63,216 nucleotides of DNA from Marmoricola sp. (GTDB taxonomy: Bacteria > Actinomycetota > Actinomycetes > Propionibacteriales > Nocardioidaceae). Position numbers and translations under genes: made by a program. The notes under the pieces are model-generated. The model saw only the letters and a list, made by a program, of their open reading frames with translations. It ran no database searches and was not told the origin of the DNA. The number at the start of each line of letters is the position of its first letter. Within the stretch, counting starts at the first letter, position 1. Below are positions 1-8,199 of this stretch, piece by piece. The stretch spans positions 1-63,216 of the forward strand of contig JAOPYE010000042.1 of assembly GCA_025964775.1 (NCBI GenBank), in the 5' to 3' direction.

Positions 1-842
1 AGCGAGGCGTGACCGAGCATCTCCTGGACGGTGCGCAGGTCCGCACCTCCCTCGAGCAGGTGAGTGGCGGCCGTGTGGCGAAGTCCGTGCGGTCCGAGGT
101 CCGGCGCACCCGGGACGTCAGCGAGGCGTCGGTGCACCATCGAGCGCACGGCTCGCTGGTCGATCCGCATGCCGCGCGCTCCCAGGAACAACGCCGCGCC
201 GCTGCCCGGAACGAAGAGCCTCGGCCGGGCCTCGGTCAGCCATCGTTCCAGCGCCCGGTCTGCCGGTACGCCGTAGGGCACCGTCCGTTCCTTGCGGCCC
301 TTGCCGAACACCCGGACCACCCGGCGCGAGCGGTCGACGTCGTCGAGGTCGAGCCCGCAGAGCTCACCGACCCGCGCACCGGTCGCATAGAGGAGCTCGA
401 GGATCGCGACATCGCGCAGACCGACTGGATCGGCGTCATCTGCCTGGGCCGCTGCCGCGTCGAGCAGTGCCCGGGCCTGGCTCACGTCCAGGGCGGGTGG
501 GAGTGGCTTGTGCGCCTTGGGACTGCCCAGCTGGGCGCCGGCATCGGACCGGGCGCGCCCGGTCCGCAACGCCCAGGCGGTGAAGACGCGGACGGCCGTG
601 GCTCGACGCGCCATCGTCGTACGGGCCTTGCCGAGGGTCTGCTGACGGGCCAGCCAGCTGCGCAGGGTGCGGATGTCGAGGTGGTCCAGCGAGGTCTGGC
701 CGAGTGCTGCGGCGTGCGCGAGCATGCCCGCCACGTCGCCGAGGTAGGCGCGGACGGTGTGCGCAGTCAGGTCACGCTCGGACACGAGGTGTCGCTCGTA
801 CGCCGCCAGGGCGGTGGCGAACTCCTCGGGCAGCTCCTGCAT
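1..842 (-). CDS. xerC: Tyrosine recombinase XerC (partial, 3' end outside window)
   Basis: Chromosome-dimer resolving recombinase that acts with XerD at dif sites. The frame opens at an ATG and runs off the left edge after 280 codons, so the catalytic Tyr is not visible. The N-terminal core-binding (SAM-like) domain covers about residues 5-95. The catalytic domain begins near 115 and shows Arg157 (ATGARVGEL), Lys181 (FGKGRKER), His252 and Arg255 (HGLRHTAATH) and His278 (MLGH). It starts 9 nt after the dprA stop and is probably the last gene of a comM-dprA-xerC transcription unit, the usual xerC setting in actinobacteria. XerC rather than XerD is inferred from this neighbourhood; the family assignment itself is secure. 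Confidence 0.93.
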   Translation of the reverse strand, partial: MQELPEEFATALAAYERHLVSERDLTAHTVRAYLGDVAGMLAHAAALGQTSLDHLDIRTLRSWLARQQTLGKARTTMARRATAVRVFTAWALRTGRARSDAGAQLGSPKAHKPLPPALDVSQARALLDAAAAQADDADPVGLRDVAILELLYATGARVGELCGLDLDDVDRSRRVVRVFGKGRKERTVPYGVPADRALERWLTEARPRLFVPGSGAALFLGARGMRIDQRAVRSMVHRRLADVPGAPDLGPHGLRHTAATHLLEGGADLRTVQEMLGHAS

Positions 843-851
843 CGCTCCAGC

Positions 852-2006
852 CTACGAACCCCCGGCGTCCGTGCCGGGCAGGCGCGACGGGGCGGCAGCG
901 AGTCGCCATCGTCGGTTGCCGTACTCGACCAGACCGAGGCTCTTCAACGCCTTGAGAGCCGCGAGCGTCTGCCCGGCAGCGATCCCGGCCGTGCGCGCGA
1001 TCCGTCCTGCCTCGACGCCCTGGCGGACCGGGACCGCGTCGAGGACCTGCCTCTGCTCCGGGGTGAGGCAGTCCCGGGCATCGATCGCGCCGAGAGGCCG
1101 ATCCATGGCGAACTCCCCGGCCTGCGACGTCGCCTCGAGCACGTCGCGCCCATCGGTGACCAGCAGGGCGCCGCGAGCCCGGATCATCTGGTGCACCCCC
1201 TGGGACGGAGCACTGGTCACGGGCCCGGGCACCCCCATCAGCGTCCGGCTCAGGCTCGCGGCCCAGTTGGCGGTGTTCAGCGCTCCGCTTCTCACGGCGG
1301 CCTCGACCACGACCGTCCCTCGGGTCAGGGCTGCGATGAGGCGGTTGCGGGCCAGGAACCGGATCCGGGTCGGCGCGAATCCGGGCGCTGCCTCGGAGAT
1401 CACCAGCCCGACCTCGGCGATGTAGTCCAGTAGCGCGGCATGGGCCAGCGGGTAGGCGCGATCCACGCCGCAGGCCAGGACGGCCACAGTCGGCCCCCGG
1501 GCGGCCAGCGCACCGCGGTGAGCCGCCTGGTCGATCCCGAAGGCGGCGCCGGACACCACGGTCCGACCGGCGCCGGCCAGGGTGGCGCCGATCTCACCGG
1601 CGACGGCTGCCCCGTAGGTCGTCGCGGATCGCGAACCGACCACGGCGACCGCGTCGGCGAGGGCTTCGTCGAGTCGCAGCGGGCCGCGGAGCCAGAGCCC
1701 GACCGGACTACCGCCGCGTTCGTGCAGCGGCGGGACGCTCGCCAGATCTGCGGCCGTCACCGGCCACTCCTCGTCACCGGGCACGACGAACCGGATCCCT
1801 CGCCGCGCGGCGGCCGCGAGCGCGTCGTCGGGACGCGCCGCACGCAACCGCTCGGCAAGCGCTGCACCGAGATCCCCGTCGTCGCACCGGGCGCGAAGTG
1901 CGGCCAGGACGGCGTCGGGACCGAGCTCGCTGACGAGCCCGGTCAAGCGAGGATCCCCCGGCTCGCCGACGAGGCTCAGGACCAGCCGCGCGTGCCGTCC
2001 ACTCAC
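852..2006 (-). CDS. dprA: DNA-processing protein DprA
   Basis: Single-strand DNA-binding protein that loads RecA during natural transformation or related DNA uptake. 384 aa from a GTG whose GTGA overlaps the comM stop, which decides this start; the same frame stays open far upstream inside comM but that part is a shadow. A Rossmann-like DprA core covers about residues 120-285 with VVGSRSATTYG, VSGAAFGIDQAAH and FLARNRLIAAL. A winged-helix-like C-terminus lies near 315-375. It is coupled to comM and followed by xerC after 9 nt. No dedicated uptake genes (comEA/comEC) are in the window, so competence is not shown. Confidence 0.95.
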   Translation of the reverse strand: MSGRHARLVLSLVGEPGDPRLTGLVSELGPDAVLAALRARCDDGDLGAALAERLRAARPDDALAAAARRGIRFVVPGDEEWPVTAADLASVPPLHERGGSPVGLWLRGPLRLDEALADAVAVVGSRSATTYGAAVAGEIGATLAGAGRTVVSGAAFGIDQAAHRGALAARGPTVAVLACGVDRAYPLAHAALLDYIAEVGLVISEAAPGFAPTRIRFLARNRLIAALTRGTVVVEAAVRSGALNTANWAASLSRTLMGVPGPVTSAPSQGVHQMIRARGALLVTDGRDVLEATSQAGEFAMDRPLGAIDARDCLTPEQRQVLDAVPVRQGVEAGRIARTAGIAAGQTLAALKALKSLGLVEYGNRRWRLAAAPSRLPGTDAGGS

Positions 2007-3589
2007 GCGCGCCCCGCGAGGGTGGCCAGATCCAGCGGTCTGGCCGTCCTCAACCGAAGCGCGGTGTCCAGCTCGGCACAGCCCGGCCGGTCGACACCGC
2101 GCAGGTCGGCGACCGACCAGGCGACGCGGTGCACGCGGGTAGCCCCGCGCCTCGTCAGGGATCCGGCATACACCTCCGTGTCCAGGGCACGCGTCGCGTC
2201 GGGATCCAGCGGGTACGCGGTCCGCAGGGCGGGGCCGGGCGCGTGGGCGTTGAGCCGCCAGTCGTCGTCGGCGTAGCGCACCCGCTGCCTGCGTCTGGCC
2301 TCGGCGACCCGGACCAGCACGTCCGCAGACGACTCGGGCCGGCCGAACGGATCGTTGCGCTCGTGGGCGGGCACCGGCTCGACGAACCGGGTGATGTCGA
2401 TCCGGTCCGCGATCGGACCGGAGATCTTGCGCCGGTACTCGCGTCGGCGGACCTCGGTGCAGATGCACCGGTGGTCGCGCGTCAGCGGTGAGTACTCGCC
2501 GCACGGACACGGGTTGCACGCCAGGACGAGCATGCCCCCGGCCGGGTAGGTGGCGTCCTCGTCGCCTCGGGCGATCGTGATCTCACCGCTCTCCAGCGGC
2601 TGCCGGAGTGCCTCGATGATGTCGCCGGGCAACAGCGGGAACTCGTCGAGGAACAGCACTCCGTGGTGAGCCCGGCTGACCTCGCCGGGATGCACCCGTC
2701 CGGTCCCGCCGCCGAGGATGCCGGCACGGGACGCGGTGTGGTGCGGTGCACGGAACGGCGGCCGGGTCAGCACCGGCGCACCGGGGACGAGCCCGCCGCA
2801 CAGTGACTGGATCGCGGTGAGCTCCAGCGACTCCTGGGCATCGAGGTCGGGCAGGATCGTCGGGATCCTCTCGGCCAGCGTCGTCTTGCCGGCACCCTTC
2901 GGACCGGTGAGCAGCAGGTGGTGACCCCCTGCGGCCGCCACCTCCAGGGCATAGCGCGCATCAGCCATGCCGAGGACATCGAGCAGATCGACCTCCTCGA
3001 GCCGGGACTGCCCGCGCCACGAGAGCAACGGGTTGCCCGTGGGCGGCTCGACCGGCGGCGCTTCGGGGATCTCCTCACCCATCAAGAGCGCATGGGCCTG
3101 CCGCAGGGACCGGACGCCGTACACCTCGACGCCCTCGACCAGGGCCGCCTCCCCGGCCTGCGGTTCCGGTACGACGACTCGTCCGATCCCTCGGGCGGCC
3201 GCCGCCATCACCATCGGCAGCACGCCGGGCACGCACCGGATCCGACCGTCCAGGCTCAGCTCGCCGATCAGGACGACGCCCTCGAGCGCTCCGCCTGGGA
3301 ACCTCGCCTCGCTCGCCGCCAGCACCGCGACGGCAATGGCCAGATCGAAATGGGTTCCGCGTTTGGGCAGGTCTGCCGGTGAGAGCAGGACGGTGGTGCG
3401 CCGGGTCACCGGCCAGTGGAACCCGCTGTTGTCGATGGCGGCCCTGCAGCGCTCCCGGGCCTCGTTGATCGCCATGTCCGGTCGACCGACCATCGCTGTC
3501 TGGATGAGCCCGGGGCCTAGGTCGACCTGGACGTCGATGACGTGGCCGACCGCGCCCTGCAGCGAGACCGTGCGAGTGGTGGCGACCAT
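2003..3589 (-). CDS. comM: YifB/ComM family Mg-chelatase-like AAA ATPase
   Basis: AAA+ helicase-like ATPase related to ComM, which promotes branch migration during integration of transforming DNA. 528 aa. The start is the ATG giving MVATTRTVSLQG, typical of the family, and it overlaps the yraN stop by one base (TGATG). The N-terminal ChlI-like domain has DLPKRGTHFDLAIAVAVL near residue 80. Walker A (GPKGAGKTT) lies near residue 230 and Walker B is HHGVLFLDEFPLL. A Cys cluster (CNPCPCGEY...CIC) follows, then the C-terminal Mg-chelatase domain. Upstream codons in the same frame belong to the yraN overlap. Dedicated DNA-uptake function is known for the family in other bacteria and only inferred here. 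Confidence 0.94.
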   Translation of the reverse strand: MVATTRTVSLQGAVGHVIDVQVDLGPGLIQTAMVGRPDMAINEARERCRAAIDNSGFHWPVTRRTTVLLSPADLPKRGTHFDLAIAVAVLAASEARFPGGALEGVVLIGELSLDGRIRCVPGVLPMVMAAAARGIGRVVVPEPQAGEAALVEGVEVYGVRSLRQAHALLMGEEIPEAPPVEPPTGNPLLSWRGQSRLEEVDLLDVLGMADARYALEVAAAGGHHLLLTGPKGAGKTTLAERIPTILPDLDAQESLELTAIQSLCGGLVPGAPVLTRPPFRAPHHTASRAGILGGGTGRVHPGEVSRAHHGVLFLDEFPLLPGDIIEALRQPLESGEITIARGDEDATYPAGGMLVLACNPCPCGEYSPLTRDHRCICTEVRRREYRRKISGPIADRIDITRFVEPVPAHERNDPFGRPESSADVLVRVAEARRRQRVRYADDDWRLNAHAPGPALRTAYPLDPDATRALDTEVYAGSLTRRGATRVHRVAWSVADLRGVDRPGCAELDTALRLRTARPLDLATLAGRA

Positions 3590-3951
3590 CAGCCGATGCC
3601 CCGCGAGTGCACCACGGTGGCCGGGCCACGGCGGGGGGCTGTCACACCCACGACATCGAGGCGGACGTGGTCGACGCGGACCTCGTGTTCGTCGGTCCAC
3701 AACGCCGCCAGCCGGCGCAACCGCTGGGCCTTGATCGTGTCGACCGCCTGCAGCGGGTGGCCGCGCGTCTCGCCGCGCCTGGTCTTCACCTCGCAGAAGA
3801 CCAGGACGTCTCCGTCACGCAGGACCAGGTCGAGCTCGCCGACCGGGCAGCGCCAGTTGCGGTCGAGCACGACCATCCCCTGCTCGACCAGGTGCCGCGC
3901 AGCAACCCGCTCGCCGTAGGCACCGAGTGCCTGTTGATCCTTGCCGCCCAT
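3589..3951 (-). CDS. yraN: UPF0102/YraN family endonuclease-like protein
   Basis: Small protein of the YraN family, which has a restriction-endonuclease-like fold; its cellular role is not settled. 120 aa. The nuclease-like motif is visible: an early Glu (GAYGERVAARHL), then GELDLVLRDGDVLVFCEVK, giving the E...D...ExK arrangement. The stop overlaps the comM start by one base, so the two genes are likely co-translated. The gene order yraN-comM-dprA-xerC on one strand is conserved in actinobacteria. About 125 nt without any recognisable signal separate its start from the upstream tadG-like gene. Confidence 0.92.
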   Translation of the reverse strand: MGGKDQQALGAYGERVAARHLVEQGMVVLDRNWRCPVGELDLVLRDGDVLVFCEVKTRRGETRGHPLQAVDTIKAQRLRRLAALWTDEHEVRVDHVRLDVVGVTAPRRGPATVVHSRGIG

Positions 3952-4077
3952 CTGGTTGACCTCCTCGACGGAGACAACCTCACCGAGGAGGGTGACGCAC
4001 CCGGGGGCCCCGAGGCCTGTGGAGACCCGCCCCCAGGACGGGTCCTGTGGACATCAAGCGGCCCCCGGATGCGAGCT

Positions 4078-5721
4078 TCAGCCGACCAGCTTCGGCGCCG
4101 AGCAGGTCGGAGGTGGAGCGGCGATCGAGAACAGGTCCACGCCGGCCACCTGCAACCCGAGCGCCGGCGAGAGCACGTTGACGATCAACGAGTTCAGCGA
4201 GGTCACCAGCGGGTTGAGAATGTTGTTGACCAACGGGCTCAGCAGGGTGCCGAGCGGCAGCCCGAGCAACCCGGCGTTGGCGGTGAACGACGGCAGCGGC
4301 GTCACGGTCTGCGGCGTCTTGTACGGCGTCGTCGTGTACGAGGACCACGGGTTGAGCGTGTAGGTCCCGGTGGTGTCCGTCTGTTGCGTGCTCACGCCGA
4401 TGTTGACCAGCGGAACCGTCAGGCCACCGAGCAGGATGCTCAGGGCATGGACGCTGATCCACTGCTGAGGCGTCACGTTCGGGTTGCCGAGGAGGAAGTT
4501 CATCGTCGCGGCCTGCTGCTGGGTCACCTTGATGGTGATGCTCTGCGGCACGCCGGACGCGCAGGTCACGCCCGTCAGGGTTCCGGTCGCGACGGCCAGC
4601 CCGAGATCCAGGTGGATCGGACCGGTGGCCGTGAGCACGAGCGGCACGCCTGCGTTCAGCGTCCCGTCCAGCGTCAGCTGGACCTGGCCGGTGGTCGCCG
4701 TGCCGCCGTAGCAGGCGATCTTCGGCGGCTGGATCACCTTCAGCGAGGTGGTGATCGCCCCGACGCCGGGAAGCGACAGCGAGAGGTTCGGGACATCGAT
4801 CGCGGCGGTCCCGTCCGCGACGAAGGCCGCGCCGGAGATCAGGTCCAGCACGTTGAGCTGGGCGTCGAGGCCCGATCCGCCGCCGGTGCCCACGTCGAGC
4901 AACTTGCCCATGTCGACCAGCCGACCCGAGGTGCCCGCGGTGGTCAGGCTGGTCTTGATGGTCTGCAGCAGGGTCACGTTCGCGGCACTGTGCGGCGTGG
5001 TGTTCGCCAGGACCACGGAGCTCGCATCAACGAGCTGGCCGATCGTCAGGTTGTTCATGTTGACCAGGGCGTCCGGTGTGCCGACACCGAGCTGGCTGGC
5101 GAGGCCGAGCAGGCTGATGTTCGACGTCGCCAGCCCGTTGTACCCCAGCACTCCGATCCCGAGAGCGTTGCCGAGCAAGCCGTTGAGGGCCGACTGGTTG
5201 GTCGCCAGGCCGAGCGCGTACGAACCGATCTTGAAGCACGCCTGCGAGCTCGCGGTGGCGATCGAGGTCCGGCTCACGCTGCCAGAGCCGGGGCGCAGGC
5301 TGAAGCTGACCGTGCCGTTGACGGTCACTTCGACCGCCGACGGGACACCGGTGCTGACCGCGGTGAAGTAGGAGTAGGGATTGGTCGGGTCGTACGCAGC
5401 CGTGTTCACGGTGCCGAGCACCGCGGTGACGGTCATGCCGGATCCGTTGTTGCGCGCAAGACTCTGGTTCGCGAGCGCCTGCAGCGTCGGGTTGATCACC
5501 GCGTAGGTCCGCCCGTCGAGCTGCCGTGCGAGGTCGAGCGCCACGACGTCGGCCACGGTCTGGGCGTCCCTGCGGGCCACCCTCTGCACGCCGATGTCGA
5601 CCGCGAGCGCTGCCATCGGGACCAGGGTGAAACAGGTGATGAGCGCGACGACGATCGCCATGGCGCCCCGCTCGTTGCGGCGACGGTCACGGATCGGCCG
5701 GATCCGCACCAGCGCACCCAT
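4078..5721 (-). CDS. TadG-like pilus-assembly/secreted protein with N-terminal TadE/G anchor
   Basis: 547 aa. The N-terminus RRNERGAMAIVVALITCF followed by a hydrophobic helix (about residues 18-42) matches the TadG/TadE-like pilus-assembly anchor. The rest is a long, Thr/Ser/Gly/Leu-rich exported region with few charges and a short Cys-containing end (PPPTCSAPKLVG). Predicted to sit in the membrane with its bulk outside. The start is an ATG that overlaps the tadE-like stop (TGATG), so both are translated together. No tadA, tadB, tadC, pilin or prepilin-peptidase gene is nearby, so the pair is an orphan here. The family match is at the N-terminus only; the function of the large C-terminal part is unknown. 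Confidence 0.75.
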   Translation of the reverse strand: MGALVRIRPIRDRRRNERGAMAIVVALITCFTLVPMAALAVDIGVQRVARRDAQTVADVVALDLARQLDGRTYAVINPTLQALANQSLARNNGSGMTVTAVLGTVNTAAYDPTNPYSYFTAVSTGVPSAVEVTVNGTVSFSLRPGSGSVSRTSIATASSQACFKIGSYALGLATNQSALNGLLGNALGIGVLGYNGLATSNISLLGLASQLGVGTPDALVNMNNLTIGQLVDASSVVLANTTPHSAANVTLLQTIKTSLTTAGTSGRLVDMGKLLDVGTGGGSGLDAQLNVLDLISGAAFVADGTAAIDVPNLSLSLPGVGAITTSLKVIQPPKIACYGGTATTGQVQLTLDGTLNAGVPLVLTATGPIHLDLGLAVATGTLTGVTCASGVPQSITIKVTQQQAATMNFLLGNPNVTPQQWISVHALSILLGGLTVPLVNIGVSTQQTDTTGTYTLNPWSSYTTTPYKTPQTVTPLPSFTANAGLLGLPLGTLLSPLVNNILNPLVTSLNSLIVNVLSPALGLQVAGVDLFSIAAPPPTCSAPKLVG

Positions 5722-6179
5722 CAGCTGACCTCGACCTGGGCCGAGTAGGTGATCGTGGGCGGGAGCGTGAAACCGAGCCCCGGGATCGTCGGTAGCAACG
5801 AGTGGTCCCGGTACGGGTAGGAGATCACGACCGTGACGCAGCTCTTGGTGGCATCACTGAGGCACACCGCCGGCGCCGAGACGGTGCAGGTCAACCAGTT
5901 GCTGCCGCACGTCATGCTGCCCACCCCGGTTGCCATCGACTGGTTGATGGCGCTGATCGCCGCCTGCTGCCTGACCGCATTGGTCGATCCAGCCGGTGCG
6001 AGGGCGGCTGCGCGCGCCCCTTCGGCGACGCTCTGCGACACGGTCTGTCGAAATGTCAGCATGTACGCGTACGACACCGTCGCGAACACCAGGGGCAACA
6101 CCACGAAACACAGGCACAACGCCGTTTCCACGACCGCAGCACCACGCTGATCGCGCTCCCTCGAACCCCACGTCGACAC
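5721..6179 (-). CDS. TadE-like pseudopilin
   Basis: Membrane-anchored minor pseudopilin of the Tad/Flp pilus family. 152 aa from the GTG chosen because a GGGAGG ribosome-binding site lies 9 nt upstream; two in-frame GTG codons at 6200 and 6197 have no such site. The conserved TadE start DQRGAAVVETAL is followed by a hydrophobic helix (about residues 16-38) and RQTVSQSVAEGARAAAL. Cys pairs in the C-terminal part (MTCGSNWLTC, DATKSC) could form disulfides outside the cell. It is the first gene of the tadE-tadG pair. Its upstream region holds the tandem 14-bp repeats annotated separately. Confidence 0.85.
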   Translation of the reverse strand: MSTWGSRERDQRGAAVVETALCLCFVVLPLVFATVSYAYMLTFRQTVSQSVAEGARAAALAPAGSTNAVRQQAAISAINQSMATGVGSMTCGSNWLTCTVSAPAVCLSDATKSCVTVVISYPYRDHSLLPTIPGLGFTLPPTITYSAQVEVS

Positions 6180-6252
6180 AGGACGCCACCTCCCCACCAC
6201 GAAAGATTAGTGGCAAAAAGGGCTCTATGTCCGAGATGTCTAGTTTTTTCTA

Positions 6253-6287
6253 GACCATCCGGCCCTGGTGGTGGACCATCCGGCCCT
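6253..6287 (-). promoter_or_regulatory. Tandem 14-bp direct repeats upstream of tadE-like gene
   Basis: GACCATCCGGCCCT occurs twice, at 6253-6266 and 6274-6287, exactly 21 bp apart, which is two helical turns. Each copy is an imperfect palindrome (GGnCC...GGCCC) resembling sites of NarL/LuxR-type response regulators such as the DosR box. The array lies 75-110 bp upstream of the tadE-like start and just after the DUF2469 stop, a position expected for an activator site. A perfect GTCTAG/CTAGAC palindrome around six T's (6238-6255) abuts the proximal copy. The repeat geometry is seen in the sequence; the regulator class is a guess. Confidence 0.5.
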
Positions 6288-6295
6288 AGTGCGAC

Positions 6296-6604
6296 TCAGG
6301 CCTTCGGTGGCTCGAAATCCGACTTCGCGAGCTCCTCGACGTTCACGTCCTTGAAGGTGAGCACCTTGACGTTCTTGGCGAAGCGGGCCGGGCGGTACAT
6401 GTCCCAGACCCACGCGTCGGTCATGGTGACCTCGAAGAACACGTCCCCCGCCTCGGTCCGTGCCTTCACGTCCACCTGGTTGCACAAGTAGAAGCGCCGA
6501 TCCGTCTCCACGACGTACTTGAAGATGCCGACCACGTCGCGGTACTCACGGTAGAGCGTGAGCTCCATCTCGGTCTCGTACTTCTCGAGATCCTCCGCAC
6601 TCAT
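6296..6604 (-). CDS. DUF2469 family protein
   Basis: 102-aa actinobacterial protein of unknown function, almost always next to rnhB. The sequence MSAEDLEKYETEMELTLY and the region around FYLCNQVDVKAR are characteristic. It is acidic and soluble, without membrane segments. GAGGG lies 6 nt before the ATG, and this ATG also overlaps the stop of a 26-codon ORF (ATGA), so translation may be coupled to rnhB through that ORF. No catalytic motif can be named. Confidence refers to the family assignment. Confidence 0.93.
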   Translation of the reverse strand: MSAEDLEKYETEMELTLYREYRDVVGIFKYVVETDRRFYLCNQVDVKARTEAGDVFFEVTMTDAWVWDMYRPARFAKNVKVLTFKDVNVEELAKSDFEPPKA

Positions 6605-6681
6605 CGCAGCCCTCGCTTCGCATCGGGCCGCGCCGAGCGCCGGCGGCTGCGTTGTCCGGTTCGCTCGCTGCGCTCACTCAT
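6601..6681 (-). CDS. Possible 26-aa coupling ORF between rnhB and the DUF2469 gene
   Basis: A 27-codon frame begins with an ATG that overlaps the rnhB stop (ATGA, 6678-6681) and ends with a TGA that overlaps the DUF2469 ATG (ATGA, 6601-6604). The product would be very basic (MSERSERTGQRSRRRSARP...). Its first 20 or so bases, ATGAGTGAGCGCAGCGAGCG, resemble a short repeat that recurs at 63201-63216. Either it is a translated linker that passes ribosomes to the DUF2469 gene, or the overlaps come by chance from an inserted repeat. No function can be assigned. Confidence 0.4.
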   Translation of the reverse strand: MSERSERTGQRSRRRSARPDAKRGLR

Positions 6682-7397
6682 CGGCTCTCCTCCAGGTCTG
6701 CGAACAGCTCGAGCTGCGGCTCGAGACTCATCGGTACCTCGTCGACGACCCCTGCAGCGCGACGGACGTTGACGAATCTCATCCGATGGATCGGACAGGG
6801 TCCGTGCTCGGCCAGCGCCTCGGAATGCTCCGCGGTGATGTACCCCTTGTGCGTGCCGAAATCGTAGTCCGGCCAGAGCTCGTGCTGCTGCATCATGAGA
6901 CGGTCGCGCGTCACCTTTGCGATCACCGACGCCGCCGAGATGCACGCAGCGACCCGATCGCCCTTCCACATCGCCAGGCCCGGTACGTCGAGGCCGTCGA
7001 CCGGGAAGCCGTCGGTGAGGACGTACGCCGGACGCACCTCGAGCCGCGCCAGGGCCCGCCGCAGGGCCTCGACGTTGGCCACGTGCATGCCCAGGCGATC
7101 GCACTCGGCCGGCTCGATCACCACGACCGACCACGCGAGCGCCCGCTTGAGGACCTGGGTGTAGCACCGTTCGCGCGCCTTGGCGGTGAGCAGCTTGGAA
7201 TCGGCCAGACCAGGGACCTGCCCGGCCTTGCCCTCGGGAAGGATCGCCGCGGCCGCCACCAGCGGACCGGCGCACGCCCCCCGACCCGCCTCGTCGACTC
7301 CGGCCACCGGTGTCAGGCCGGCTCGGCGCAGCGCGCGCTCGTAGCCGTAGAGCCCGGCATCGCGCCGGATCGTGGCTCCCCGCGGCAGGCCCGTCAT
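6678..7397 (-). CDS. rnhB: Ribonuclease HII
   Basis: Removes RNA from RNA-DNA hybrids, including single ribonucleotides in DNA. 239 aa from the ATG giving MTGLPRGATIRRD; codons further upstream overlap the end of lepB and look unlike the family. Catalytic acidic residues are in GVDEAGRGACAGPLVAAA, DSKLL and KGDRVAACISAASVIAKV, followed by DRLM and the GYITAEHSEAL region. It begins 26 nt after the lepB stop in the conserved rplS-lepB-rnhB order and ends on the ATGA of the short downstream ORF. Confidence 0.96.
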   Translation of the reverse strand: MTGLPRGATIRRDAGLYGYERALRRAGLTPVAGVDEAGRGACAGPLVAAAAILPEGKAGQVPGLADSKLLTAKARERCYTQVLKRALAWSVVVIEPAECDRLGMHVANVEALRRALARLEVRPAYVLTDGFPVDGLDVPGLAMWKGDRVAACISAASVIAKVTRDRLMMQQHELWPDYDFGTHKGYITAEHSEALAEHGPCPIHRMRFVNVRRAAGVVDEVPMSLEPQLELFADLEESR

Positions 7398-7423
7398 CGC
7401 CCTGGCTCCCGTCGGCTCCCGCC

Positions 7424-8158
7424 CTACTGGGGGGAGGGGATCCCCGCAAAGGTCGCCGGCGTGTGGATCCGCTTTGCCCGGCTCCACGGCCAGATCAGAG
7501 CCCAGACCTTGCCGACGACGAGGTCGTCGGGCACGAATCCGCCGCCGGGATCACCCATGTGGCCGCGCGAGTCGAACGAGTCTCCCCGGTTGTCGCCCAT
7601 CACCCACAGGTGCCCGGCCGGAACCTGCACGTCGAACGGGTCCTGGGACGGCATCGTGCCCTTGGGCAGGTAGGACGTCTCGTCGAGCGCCTTGCCGTTG
7701 ACCGTGATCCGGCCCTGCGCGTCGCAGCACTTGACCCGGTCACCGCCGACGCCGATGACCCGCTTCACCAGGTGCCCACCCGACGGGTAGAGGCCGATCG
7801 CCTCCAGCGCCTTGGTGAACGGGTTCGACGCGGAGCGCGTCTCGTCGCTGCTCAGCCAGCCACCGGGATCCTTGAAGACCACGATGTCGCCGCGCTGCGG
7901 AGTCCCCGAGCCCCAGTAGGAGATCTTCTGGACCAGGATCCGGTCGTTCTTGATGAACAGCGGCTCCATCGACGGCGAGGGGATGTAGAACGCCTGGACG
8001 AAGAAGTACTTGATCACGACGGCCAGCACCAGGGCGATCGCCAGCAGAAGCAGGCTCTCCTGCCAGACCGGCAAGGGCTTCTTGCCCTCTTTGGTCGTGG
8101 GGACCGCGGTCGACGCGGAAGCCGTGTCCGGGCCGGTTTCGGGCAGCGAGTCAGTCAC
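7424..8158 (-). CDS. lepB: Type I signal peptidase
   Basis: Membrane serine protease that removes signal peptides from Sec and Tat substrates. 244 aa with a GTG start. The cytoplasmic N-terminus (about 30 residues) is followed by one transmembrane helix (WQESLLLLAIALVLAVVIKY, about 32-51). The catalytic Ser is in FYIPSPSMEPLF, the Lys in KRVIGVGGD and the family box is MGDNRGDSFDSRGHMG. The C-terminus (WPWSRAKRIHTP) lies on the outer face. It is preceded by rplS after about 40 nt and followed by rnhB. Confidence 0.96.
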   Translation of the reverse strand: MTDSLPETGPDTASASTAVPTTKEGKKPLPVWQESLLLLAIALVLAVVIKYFFVQAFYIPSPSMEPLFIKNDRILVQKISYWGSGTPQRGDIVVFKDPGGWLSSDETRSASNPFTKALEAIGLYPSGGHLVKRVIGVGGDRVKCCDAQGRITVNGKALDETSYLPKGTMPSQDPFDVQVPAGHLWVMGDNRGDSFDSRGHMGDPGGGFVPDDLVVGKVWALIWPWSRAKRIHTPATFAGIPSPQ

Positions 8159-8199
8159 GTACGGAGCCTAACGGTGGGTCCCAACGGGGCGGGCGGGGC

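Noticed and set aside
9..1433. Long plus-strand open frame of 474 codons
   Set aside because: It is the antisense shadow of xerC and dprA; composition is Arg/Gly/His-rich and no domain is visible, whereas both minus-strand genes have full catalytic motifs.
2007..2519. 5' extension of the dprA frame
   Set aside because: It overlaps comM in another frame and lacks any DprA similarity; the GTGA overlap marks the true start.
3607..5748. 713-codon plus-strand frame opposite yraN and tadG
   Set aside because: Low-complexity Arg/Asp/Gln/Gly translation, typical of high-GC antisense frames.
6238..6255. GTCTAG-TTTTTT-CTAGAC as an intrinsic terminator
   Set aside because: The T's form the loop rather than follow the stem, and the stem is only 6 AT-rich pairs; more likely part of the regulatory region.
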